Of a stretch of DNA of 64,000 bases, positions 52,078 to 60,255 are shown piece by piece. Below the pieces are notes generated by a model. The model was not told the DNA's origin. It did not search any database and was given only the letters and a program-made list of their open reading frames with translations. Source of the DNA: Bacteroidales bacterium. GTDB taxonomy: Bacteria; Bacteroidota; Bacteroidia; Bacteroidales; UBA932. The stretch is from contig JAMPAT010000005.1 in NCBI GenBank assembly GCA_023667095.1, positions 1 through 64,000 on the forward strand, read 5' to 3'. A program made the position numbers and the translations under genes. How positions within the stretch are numbered: the stretch's first letter is position 1; the number at the start of each line of letters is the position of its first letter.

Positions 52078-52296
52078 ACGAAGAATGTACAAGTAGCGCA
52101 CAGTAAAGTACACATTATTTGAATATCTCAATGAATGGATGCTAAAAATACGGATTGAACCATGAAACGTTATGCAGTGAATGTGCATCTGTATTGCTGC
52201 GAACATCAATATGGTATCATGCAAGTATTCCGGCAGGACAGGAATAGGCCAGGTTACACTTTGAAACATTACCTATAAAACAAAATACATAAATAT

Positions 52297-55101
52297 ATGA
52301 TTTCAGGAAGAAGTACCGCTAAGGCATTGCCAATATGCCAAAGGATTTTCTTTTCAGCACTGATATTGCTGCTGTCTGCAGCGGCAATGGCAGGAGACTG
52401 CATGTATGGTCAGCAGAGAATTTCGACACAACCGGTGTCGGCTCTGAAAGCTGGCGAACAGAAGGCAACACCACAGGAATCAGCACCGAGGGTAACGGCA
52501 CAGCAAGCAGGCACACAAGAGTCAGCAAACCAAAAACCAGTGGCCCTGGGGCCTGTGACACAATCTGCAGCACAACAGAAAGAAGTCCAAAAGCCAGCAA
52601 CACAGAAATTCACCATCAGCGGGCATATTATAGACGCCAAATCAGGAGAACCGCTTATCGGGGCGGCCATATTGGTAAAGTCTTCATCAACAGGTGCAGG
52701 CATCCAGGCCAGGGCAGACAGCAAGAAACCAGCATCAGCCGGCACGGGCACACTGACAAACACGGCTGGCAAGAAAGCCTCACCCTCAGGCACTGTCACC
52801 AACAACTTCGGATTCTACAGCCTCTCCATTCCGGGAGGAACAGTGCAACTGACATATTCATTCATCGGATACCAGGATGCCACAGTCAGCATAGACACAC
52901 AGAAAGATAGCGTCATCAACATTTCACTTGAGCCGTCTGACATATTTATCAACAGTGCAGTGGTCACAGCATCACAGAACGAGACAGGAGTAAGGGGCAC
53001 ACAGATGAGTGCGGTTGAAGTACCTGTAAACCAGATAAGGAACATCCCTGCTTTCGCAGGAGAGACAGACGTGCTGAAGGCAATCCAGCTGCTTCCGGGA
53101 GTCCAGTCAGGCACAGAGGCATCTGCAGGACTTTATGTCAGGGGCGGAGGACCTGACGAGAACCTGCTGATGATAGACGGTATTCCGCTCTACAATGTCA
53201 GCCATATGTTCGGCTTCTTCTCTGTATTCAACACCGATGCAATCAAGAATGTAACCCTGTACAAAGGCAATTTCCCTGCAAGGTTCGGAGGCCATCTCTC
53301 AAGTGTCGTGGATGTCAGGATGAACGACGGAAATGACCAGGGCTACCACGGAAGCGTCTCCATAGGGCTGATTTCGGCCAAGGTCAATGTTGAAGGCCCT
53401 ATCGTGAAAGGCAAGACCAGCTTCAGCGTATCCGCAAGGCGCACATATATGGACCTGCTTCTGCAGCCTGTGCTCTGGATTGTCAACAAGAAAGATGAGA
53501 AATATGGCGGAGGATATGATTTCTATGATGTCAACGCAAAGGTGACACATAAGTTCTCCGACATGGACAAGCTCACGCTCAGCTTCTACATGGGAGACGA
53601 CAATGCCCACTTCAAGATGAAGACGAATGATGAGCACAACTATAACGGCATTGACGGCAGCGGGTCTCAGACAGAAAGCTATCAGGAACATAGCCAGGAA
53701 TTCCTCAAAGGCAGATGGAGATGGGGGAATATGGTCACGGCCCTGAGGTGGAACCATGTCGTGAATCCAAAACTGTACATGAATACTACTGTCAGCTACA
53801 CACGCTACCGCCAGAGGCTCGGCGTCGGGTATGAAGAAAAATACAAAAAGACATACACTACAGGGGAAGAGGAATCATCAGAAAGCAATATGGATGTCGA
53901 CTACCATTCAAATATAGGGGATGTCTCCGGAAATGTAGACTTCGAATATACCCCCAATACAAGACATAGCGTTAAATTCGGCGGACAGTACACATGGCAT
54001 GCATTCAATCCGGGAGTCAACTCAATGTCTGCATCAGACTCTTCCGAGGAGATGGACTTCTCATACAACTATGGAGACAGGAAGGTCAACGCACATGAAG
54101 CCGCCATATACGCCGAAGACAACTGGACTGCAACCAAATGGCTGAAAATTAATTACGGGCTGCGTGCCTCACTGTATTCAATAGACGGGAAGAACTGGCT
54201 GTCAGCAGAACCGAGGCTAAGCGCAAGGGCACTACTGTACAAGGACCTCTCCTTCAAAGCATCATATTCCGAGATGAGCCAATATGTACACATGCTCTCC
54301 AACAGCAGCCTCACCCTCCCCTCAGACCTCTGGGTGCCAGTGACAAAGGATATCAGGCCAATGCGCTCCCGCCAGGTGGCAGCAGGGTTCTTCTATAGCC
54401 TCGGTGTATTCGATTTCAGCGTAGAGGGCTACTGGAAGACAATGGACAACATAATAGAGTACAAGGACGGGGCATCATTCCTCGGCTCAACAACAGGCTG
54501 GGAGGAAAAGGTCTGCATGGGCAAGGGATGGTCATACGGACTGGAACTGTTCGTGCAGAAGAAATTCGGGAAGACAACCGGATGGATCGGATACACCCTG
54601 TCCAAGGCAATGCGACAGTTCAACAAGGAGGGCAACATGCTCAACAAAGGGCTGCCTTTCCCTGCGAAATACGACAGGAGACACGACCTGAACATCACTG
54701 TCACACACGCATTCAGCAAAAAGTTTGACCTGTCGGCGACATTCGTATTCAGTTCAGGGAACTGCGGGACATTGGCCATGCAGAAATTTTCCGGTTCACA
54801 TCTCGATCCAGGCAGCAACAGCTTCGACAGAGAGATTGACTACAATGAACACAGGAACAACTACCGAATGCCTCCGTACCACCGTCTCGACATCGGAATG
54901 AATTTCTACCGTTTCCATAAGCGGGGCACGGGCATCTGGAACATAAGCATATACAACGCATACTGCCACATGAACCCGTTCATGGTCTATGCCGGATACG
55001 AAAGTGAAGACATCAACGGAGAATATGTAAGCAGAGGTGCCGTAAAGCAGATATCCATATTCCCTATAATCCCGACATTCTCATATACATATAAATTTTA
55101 G
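52297..55101 (+). CDS. TonB-dependent outer-membrane receptor
   Basis: A 934-aa outer-membrane importer. Signal peptide at residues 1-34 (FFSALILLLSAAAMA). A Gln/Ala/Pro/Thr-rich stretch follows (about 40-105), then a CarboxypepD_reg-like domain (FTISGHIIDAKSGEPLIGAA) that is split by a Ser/Ala/Gly/Thr-rich insert at about 130-165 and continues GTVTNNFGFYSLSIPGG. The plug shows LLPGVQSGTEASAGLYVRGG and LLMIDGIPLYN. The barrel fills the rest and ends TFSYTYKF with terminal Phe. It is followed by a DUF4249 gene at 64 nt, a common pair. Substrate unknown; no SusD partner. Confidence 0.9.
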   Translation: MISGRSTAKALPICQRIFFSALILLLSAAAMAGDCMYGQQRISTQPVSALKAGEQKATPQESAPRVTAQQAGTQESANQKPVALGPVTQSAAQQKEVQKPATQKFTISGHIIDAKSGEPLIGAAILVKSSSTGAGIQARADSKKPASAGTGTLTNTAGKKASPSGTVTNNFGFYSLSIPGGTVQLTYSFIGYQDATVSIDTQKDSVINISLEPSDIFINSAVVTASQNETGVRGTQMSAVEVPVNQIRNIPAFAGETDVLKAIQLLPGVQSGTEASAGLYVRGGGPDENLLMIDGIPLYNVSHMFGFFSVFNTDAIKNVTLYKGNFPARFGGHLSSVVDVRMNDGNDQGYHGSVSIGLISAKVNVEGPIVKGKTSFSVSARRTYMDLLLQPVLWIVNKKDEKYGGGYDFYDVNAKVTHKFSDMDKLTLSFYMGDDNAHFKMKTNDEHNYNGIDGSGSQTESYQEHSQEFLKGRWRWGNMVTALRWNHVVNPKLYMNTTVSYTRYRQRLGVGYEEKYKKTYTTGEEESSESNMDVDYHSNIGDVSGNVDFEYTPNTRHSVKFGGQYTWHAFNPGVNSMSASDSSEEMDFSYNYGDRKVNAHEAAIYAEDNWTATKWLKINYGLRASLYSIDGKNWLSAEPRLSARALLYKDLSFKASYSEMSQYVHMLSNSSLTLPSDLWVPVTKDIRPMRSRQVAAGFFYSLGVFDFSVEGYWKTMDNIIEYKDGASFLGSTTGWEEKVCMGKGWSYGLELFVQKKFGKTTGWIGYTLSKAMRQFNKEGNMLNKGLPFPAKYDRRHDLNITVTHAFSKKFDLSATFVFSSGNCGTLAMQKFSGSHLDPGSNSFDREIDYNEHRNNYRMPPYHRLDIGMNFYRFHKRGTGIWNISIYNAYCHMNPFMVYAGYESEDINGEYVSRGAVKQISIFPIIPTFSYTYKF

Positions 55102-55165
55102 GACAACAGGAACAGGTATCTTTAAAAGCCTGATATGTACAGCTGAATCAAAACATAAGACAGTA

Positions 55166-56194
55166 ATGAAAATCAACATAATATCAACAACCGCCATTAC
55201 CATTGCAGCATCAATGGCACTGGCATCATGCGAAAAGGAGATAAAATTCACCGGCAGCCAGCAGAAGACCTCAATAGTGCTAATGTCCCTGGCCGATCCT
55301 GACGGTCTACTGTCAGCCGTTGTCAGACAATCCGCATTCATTCTTGACAACAACAGCTATCAGACCATACAAAAAGGGCTTCCGGATGCAAACCTGAAGT
55401 TATTCGTCAACGGAAGACTTACTGGAATCAAGGCTTATCTGGACAATGATGCAAGTGCGAACTCCACATTCAATTTCTACTATAGGCCTACAGCAGGTGA
55501 AAACATAAGGATTGAGGTGGAGGCAGACGGCTTCACGAGCGTAGCCGCCGAGACAACTATTCCCCAGAAAGCAAAATTTGATGTTGTATCATTCCGGGCA
55601 GAGACAGGCAGCTACAATGAAGAGAAAAACATCTACATGAAAATCCGCATTGATGACCCGGCAGCCGAGAAGAACTATTACCGTCTGTCCCTTTCACAGG
55701 TCTTCAGCATGGATGCAGGCGATGACATCTGGACAGAAGACTCATCAGGACAGGAAGGCGGAGAAGAATCTTCCGGCAGGAAAGACGGTGAAGACTCCAG
55801 GATAGAATACACTTCGCCCCTGAAATTCTATTCCAAGGACCCGATATTCGAGAAGGAAGGCTTTGGACACATATTCGAAATGGACGAAGACACGGAGATA
55901 AAGGATTATTTTTCGGATAGCTGGTTTGACGGTGAATCATATACCTTTGAGATATATTTCTCCTTATATTCAACAGAATACGTAAAGACAAATGCGATTG
56001 ATATCAACCTGCAGGCCATGTCAAGGGAATATTATGAATACACAGCATCCCTTGACGCATATTACGCCACGGAGGACTTCTCCCTTTTCTCGGAGCCGGT
56101 ACAGATAATCTGCAATGTCGAGAACGGCATCGGCTGCCTCGGAAGTACCACTTCCTGCATAAGGCGGGTTGATGTCGGTTCTGCTATAGAATAG
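55166..56194 (+). CDS. DUF4249 lipoprotein
   Basis: An outer-membrane-associated lipoprotein, usually found beside a TonB-dependent receptor, as here. The signal is MKINIISTTAITIAASMALASC with Cys22. The body has the family shape: an Ig-like part with PDANLKLFVNGRLTG and YYRPTAGENIRIEVEADGF, then TTIPQKAKFDVVSF and KIRIDDPAAEKNYYRL. A Gly/Glu/Ser-rich insert lies around residues 193-212. 342 aa, complete to the terminal IRRVDVGSAIE. Presumed to help the receptor; ligand unknown. Confidence 0.85.
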   Translation: MKINIISTTAITIAASMALASCEKEIKFTGSQQKTSIVLMSLADPDGLLSAVVRQSAFILDNNSYQTIQKGLPDANLKLFVNGRLTGIKAYLDNDASANSTFNFYYRPTAGENIRIEVEADGFTSVAAETTIPQKAKFDVVSFRAETGSYNEEKNIYMKIRIDDPAAEKNYYRLSLSQVFSMDAGDDIWTEDSSGQEGGEESSGRKDGEDSRIEYTSPLKFYSKDPIFEKEGFGHIFEMDEDTEIKDYFSDSWFDGESYTFEIYFSLYSTEYVKTNAIDINLQAMSREYYEYTASLDAYYATEDFSLFSEPVQIICNVENGIGCLGSTTSCIRRVDVGSAIE

Positions 56195-56221
56195 ACATCC
56201 ATTGCCAGACAACACGTAAAA

Positions 56222-56265
56222 GACTGCAATCCTGGAATCCGGTACGGGACTTCTGGATTGCAGTC
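56222..56265. terminator. Hairpin between the DUF4249 and SusE-like genes
   Basis: GACTGCAATCC (56222-56232) pairs exactly with GGATTGCAGTC (56255-56265) around a 22-nt loop. It lies between convergent genes and probably stops both transcripts, although the T-tract is weak on either side. Confidence 0.55.
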
Positions 56266-56290
56266 CGTGATTAATTATTGTATATGCCTC

Positions 56291-57472
56291 CTATTCTATA
56301 TAATGTGTATATGCGCCATAGGTGTCATTCATGTAGACAGTATAAGTGCTTGTCCTGCCCATTGCATCGGCTGGGAAAGCCCATGTCCCGGCAGCACGTG
56401 GATTTGCTGCAGTCGCTGCTCCCCCGATCACTGTGACAATACGCCAATATCTGTCCTCCCTGTCACTTGAATAAGCCTGTGACGGATATTCCGCACCGGT
56501 AGGCTGGTCACTGTCAAGCCCCATGAAAAGGAATTTGTATCCGAATGATCCTGCGGGTACATTCAAATCAATTGACCATACTCCATTGCCTTTGTACTGC
56601 ATGGTGTTGTCATGCACCGAGCCATTCCAGTACCGCAGGCTCACTGAATTGACCTTCTTGATATAGATTTCTCCAGAAGAAGTGTTCATCCTTATCCTGT
56701 AGACACCTGAGGACGACACGGAAGCAGTCATGTCTGCATCCTTCAGTATTGACCTTGTAACAGTACTGTATCCCTGAGGCTTTTCAGGATTTACAGCAAA
56801 GATCCAGTCCTTGTCTCCAGTAGTAGTCCCTGACCAGAAATAGTATGGCTTTCCGGCTCCAAGTTCAGTGAATATCTCGTAATTGAAATTCTTCAGGCTT
56901 GAATTGTCGTTATAATGGGCAGCCTTGAAATCATAGTCAATGGACGGGATATATGTCATTGACATTCCACTCTCCAACGCGCCTTCTCCTGCTATGTAGA
57001 CAGGATTTCCGGCCACAAAGGCATCAGGGTCCGGAGTCATTGCCATATGGATTACTGCCGGAGCAGAGGAAAGTTTCTGTGTCCCTGCCGCTGTCCTTAC
57101 GATCCATTGCACAGAGACCTCACGGTCCTTTGAGGTGACTGATGCAGCAGAAAATACAGATTTCATTTCATCCTTGGAAAGTTCCATGGACGAATCCTCT
57201 ATCCCTGGAGCATGAAAGACTGCGACAGGCCGTGAGAAGTCACCGCCGATACGGTCAAATGCAATGTCATACGTCATGAATCCTATTCCGTCCCATTCCG
57301 CACCAGCCCATTCAAGCGACACCGGAGTATAGTCGTCAAGGTCAACACTGATTTCTAAAAGAGACGAAATCCGGGCTGGCACAAGTGTCCCTGAAAAGTC
57401 CAGGGTCCGTTCAATACGGTCACTGCATCCTGATACAATGGCAATTACTGCAGCAATTATATATTTTTTCAT
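56291..57472 (-). CDS. SusE/SusF-like glycan-binding lipoprotein
   Basis: Surface lipoprotein that would hold glycan for the SusC/D system. From the ATG at 57472 the signal is MKKYIIAAVIAIVSGC with Cys16. An N-terminal SusE-like Ig domain (SLEWAGAEWDGIGFMTYDIAF) is followed by two carbohydrate-binding-like domains (NPVYIAGEGALESG, and VSLRYWNGSVHDNTMQYKG with VWSIDLNVPAGSFGYKFLF). It is last in susC-susD-DUF1735-susE order, 14 nt after the DUF1735 gene. The glycan is unknown. Confidence 0.8.
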   Translation of the reverse strand: MKKYIIAAVIAIVSGCSDRIERTLDFSGTLVPARISSLLEISVDLDDYTPVSLEWAGAEWDGIGFMTYDIAFDRIGGDFSRPVAVFHAPGIEDSSMELSKDEMKSVFSAASVTSKDREVSVQWIVRTAAGTQKLSSAPAVIHMAMTPDPDAFVAGNPVYIAGEGALESGMSMTYIPSIDYDFKAAHYNDNSSLKNFNYEIFTELGAGKPYYFWSGTTTGDKDWIFAVNPEKPQGYSTVTRSILKDADMTASVSSSGVYRIRMNTSSGEIYIKKVNSVSLRYWNGSVHDNTMQYKGNGVWSIDLNVPAGSFGYKFLFMGLDSDQPTGAEYPSQAYSSDREDRYWRIVTVIGGAATAANPRAAGTWAFPADAMGRTSTYTVYMNDTYGAYTHYIE

Positions 57473-57485
57473 AATTTCCAATCCG

Positions 57486-58445
57486 TTAGAATGTTTCTAC
57501 ACGCAGTTCACGTTCTGCCCATTGCCTGAGCACAAGGGTTTCCTCAACCCGATAGGACTTTCCGTCAACATTTACAGTGTATCCGAGTTCAAACTGCGGA
57601 GCGATGCTGTCCCCTGTATAGAACCTGTAGTCTCCATTGAGCCTGTATTTTCCGGAAAAGTCAATAATCACGGTATTGCTGTCCGGGGCTGTTGCGGAAA
57701 CTCCCCAGACACCGTCTTCCACTTCCTGCCCGACTGAAAGCAGAAGACCTCCTGATGTCATGTTGCCGATTCCAGGCCTGAGGATGTCATATCTTCCTTT
57801 TGTCGTACACACGACGGTCCCGTTGGAGCTGAGATTGTTTTTGCGGTATTCTGTAACCTCCCCTGCCTGTACTCCATTCTCATCCACTTCATATATCTTT
57901 CCAAGCCGGTAATATGTTCCGGAATACTGATTTATATACTTTATGGCCACGACTGCCGTCTCCGCCCCGGAGCGTATCGCCCCGTAGGGGTTGACATATC
58001 CTGTAGAGTCCGGAGATGCTGGAATTGATGTAGCAACCATCCTGAAAGGAAGGGCGTAGGTATTGCCTATACAGTCAAGGTCATTGTAGAAGTCATCCGT
58101 GAATGTGATCCCGACATCAGCCACGGCAAGGTTGCTTTTCCTGACAAGGAAAAGGTTCGGATGGGAAAGTTCATAGTAGCTTTCCGGAAGCATCCTGTAC
58201 GGCGTTCCGTCCAGAAGGGATTCGTCAAAGGAAAACTGCGCCCAGTCATTGACGTTGACTTCCCGTTTTCCGGCTATAGAGACCCCTACATATATGGTGT
58301 TGGTGGAGGAGACTACCGTACGGATCTGCCTTGGACGGGCAAAGCCCATGTTCGGATAGTCATAGTCACCGATATAGTCACTGTAGCAGGAGCATGCAAA
58401 ACATACTGTAGCCAGCAGTGATGCTGTCCTAAATATCTTTTTCAT
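57486..58445 (-). CDS. DUF1735 (BT_3987-type) lipoprotein of the PUL
   Basis: Lipoprotein with signal MKKIFRTASLLATVCFACSC (Cys20, or Cys18). Residues 35-160 make the DUF1735 domain (IYVGVSIAGKREVNVNDWAQ, MLPESYYELSHPNLFLV and DVGITFTDDFYNDLDCIGN). The second half holds a beta-rich domain ending VEETLVLRQWAERELRVETF. DUF1735 proteins accompany SusD in host-glycan-degrading loci, where they are surface glycan-binding proteins. It starts 12 nt after the susD gene. Confidence 0.85.
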   Translation of the reverse strand: MKKIFRTASLLATVCFACSCYSDYIGDYDYPNMGFARPRQIRTVVSSTNTIYVGVSIAGKREVNVNDWAQFSFDESLLDGTPYRMLPESYYELSHPNLFLVRKSNLAVADVGITFTDDFYNDLDCIGNTYALPFRMVATSIPASPDSTGYVNPYGAIRSGAETAVVAIKYINQYSGTYYRLGKIYEVDENGVQAGEVTEYRKNNLSSNGTVVCTTKGRYDILRPGIGNMTSGGLLLSVGQEVEDGVWGVSATAPDSNTVIIDFSGKYRLNGDYRFYTGDSIAPQFELGYTVNVDGKSYRVEETLVLRQWAERELRVETF

Positions 58446-58457
58446 ATTCTTTCTGGA

Positions 58458-60236
58458 TTAATAGTCCATATTGTTAATCATTCCGGGATTCTTCCTGCAT
58501 TCATCGTATGGTACAGGGAGATAATAGTACCTGAGCGCATTGAATTCGCGTTTCTCAACTTCCCTTGTACTCCAGACGACATTGCCGTCATCTTCCTTTT
58601 CAGCAACAATCCCCATTACGCTTCCGCTGAGCGGAAGGAGACGTCTGCGGAGATCCCAGAAGCGGAAATTCTCGAATGCGAATTCAAGCCTGCGTTCATT
58701 GAGGATGAGTTCACGGAAGCCGTCCTTCGAGCCTTTCATTTCCTCGATATACATGTCATTGGCAATCCCTCCTGACTTTGCCCTGATGTCCTTTATTATC
58801 TCGTATGCAGACTGCTTGATTCCCTCACCTTTTCCATCGGGTCCCCAGACTTCATTTGCAGCTTCAGCAAGGCAGAGGAACATCTCTGCTGTACGCATTG
58901 TTGGATAGAAATGCAAGGCTGTTCCTGAAAGCACCGGATTCAGCAGGCCAGCCTTCTCGGACAAATGCTTATGGAGATAGTATCCTGTGCGTGAGCCGAT
59001 ACTTCCTCTATAGTCAAATGATTCCGAGTCCTTTCCTCCATCGGTGATGTCAATGCATGAGTCTTCTTCACCGAATTTCGAGCCATGGTGATAGACCGTA
59101 GCCTCTAACCTGTCATCCCTGCCGTCATAAGGGTTCTGAGGGTCGTATCCGGATGCCTTGTCTGTTATGGGATATCCATTGCCCTTCATCGGATAGGCGT
59201 CCACAAGATTCTGCGACGGCGTTGTATTGGATGTGCCGTAATAATAAGGAGGGAAATGCCTTCCTTCTATTCCGTTGGTAGAATAATAATAGCGGAACAT
59301 GAAATGGGATGGTGTCGTCGGATTGTTCTGGTCCATGTCCACAAGGTCTGTTCTCTTCATCGCCACGTAAGACGGGTTGCCCAGGAGGTCCAGGACCTTC
59401 TGGGCCTGCACAGCGGCACGGAGCCATTTGGCATTATAAGCCTCTTCGTCGACTACAGTATAGTCCCCCATGCCGTCTATCCTTACAATTGATGAAGGCT
59501 GATAGGCCGGACATGCCGCATAGAAAAGGACACGTGCCTTAAGGAATTCTGCCATTATGGAGGTAGCACGTCCGATATAGGAATCAGTCGCGACCGCAGG
59601 CAGCACTTCCGCTGCAGCATCGCAGTCCAGGCAAATCCGGGAGACACATTCTTCGTATGTATTGCGCCTTATCTGGCTGAAGTCCGCAGCCTCCTCCGGA
59701 GTGACATATTCTGTAACTATCGGGTAACCGAGAGCCTGTCCGTCTGTTGTCCTGCCACCATGGAACTGGAGAAGATATGCTCCCCACCACGCCCTTAGAT
59801 ACATTGCTTCCGCAAAAAGGCGGGACTTCATGGCTGCATCCTCGGCTTCATCTCCCGGGACATACCTGGTCGAATCACCAAGCCCCTTTGCCAGGAAGAT
59901 ATGGATATTCTGGAACTGGCTGTATACGGAGTTCCATACAGACAGGGCATTGTTGGTGCTGCTCATGGTCCCCATGGACAGGCGGTAGATTGCAGTCCCG
60001 AATGAATTCGTCACGGCATTGTCCGTGGCGGCATCAAGGAAATTCCCGTCCCACGTGTCAGGCCTGTCGGGAATTGCACTGTACGCCTGCATAAGGACTC
60101 CCTGGGCCATGTCCGGAACCATCCACATCCTGTCGTCCGGGACCTCACCGGTCGTCTTCGGAGCAAACATCTTGTCACATGAGCATAGCAATGCTGCAAT
60201 GGACAGAATCATATAGAATGAAATGTACTTTTTCAT
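58458..60236 (-). CDS. SusD/RagB family nutrient-binding lipoprotein
   Basis: Extracellular lid over the SusC barrel. Signal MKKYISFYMILSIAALLCSC with Cys20. The SusD fold shows TPR-like helices (SMGTMSSTNNALSVWNSVYSQ in part) and the family segments RAWWGAYLLQFHGG, LKARVLFYAACPAYQ, and near the end FRELILNERRLEFAFENFRFWDLRR (core NERRLEFAFENFRFWDLRR). 592 aa, complete. It lies 19 nt after its susC. It would bind the oligosaccharide together with the DUF1735 and SusE-like proteins downstream. Confidence 0.95.
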   Translation of the reverse strand: MKKYISFYMILSIAALLCSCDKMFAPKTTGEVPDDRMWMVPDMAQGVLMQAYSAIPDRPDTWDGNFLDAATDNAVTNSFGTAIYRLSMGTMSSTNNALSVWNSVYSQFQNIHIFLAKGLGDSTRYVPGDEAEDAAMKSRLFAEAMYLRAWWGAYLLQFHGGRTTDGQALGYPIVTEYVTPEEAADFSQIRRNTYEECVSRICLDCDAAAEVLPAVATDSYIGRATSIMAEFLKARVLFYAACPAYQPSSIVRIDGMGDYTVVDEEAYNAKWLRAAVQAQKVLDLLGNPSYVAMKRTDLVDMDQNNPTTPSHFMFRYYYSTNGIEGRHFPPYYYGTSNTTPSQNLVDAYPMKGNGYPITDKASGYDPQNPYDGRDDRLEATVYHHGSKFGEEDSCIDITDGGKDSESFDYRGSIGSRTGYYLHKHLSEKAGLLNPVLSGTALHFYPTMRTAEMFLCLAEAANEVWGPDGKGEGIKQSAYEIIKDIRAKSGGIANDMYIEEMKGSKDGFRELILNERRLEFAFENFRFWDLRRRLLPLSGSVMGIVAEKEDDGNVVWSTREVEKREFNALRYYYLPVPYDECRKNPGMINNMDY

Positions 60237-60255
60237 AATAATGCTGTGTCTATAA

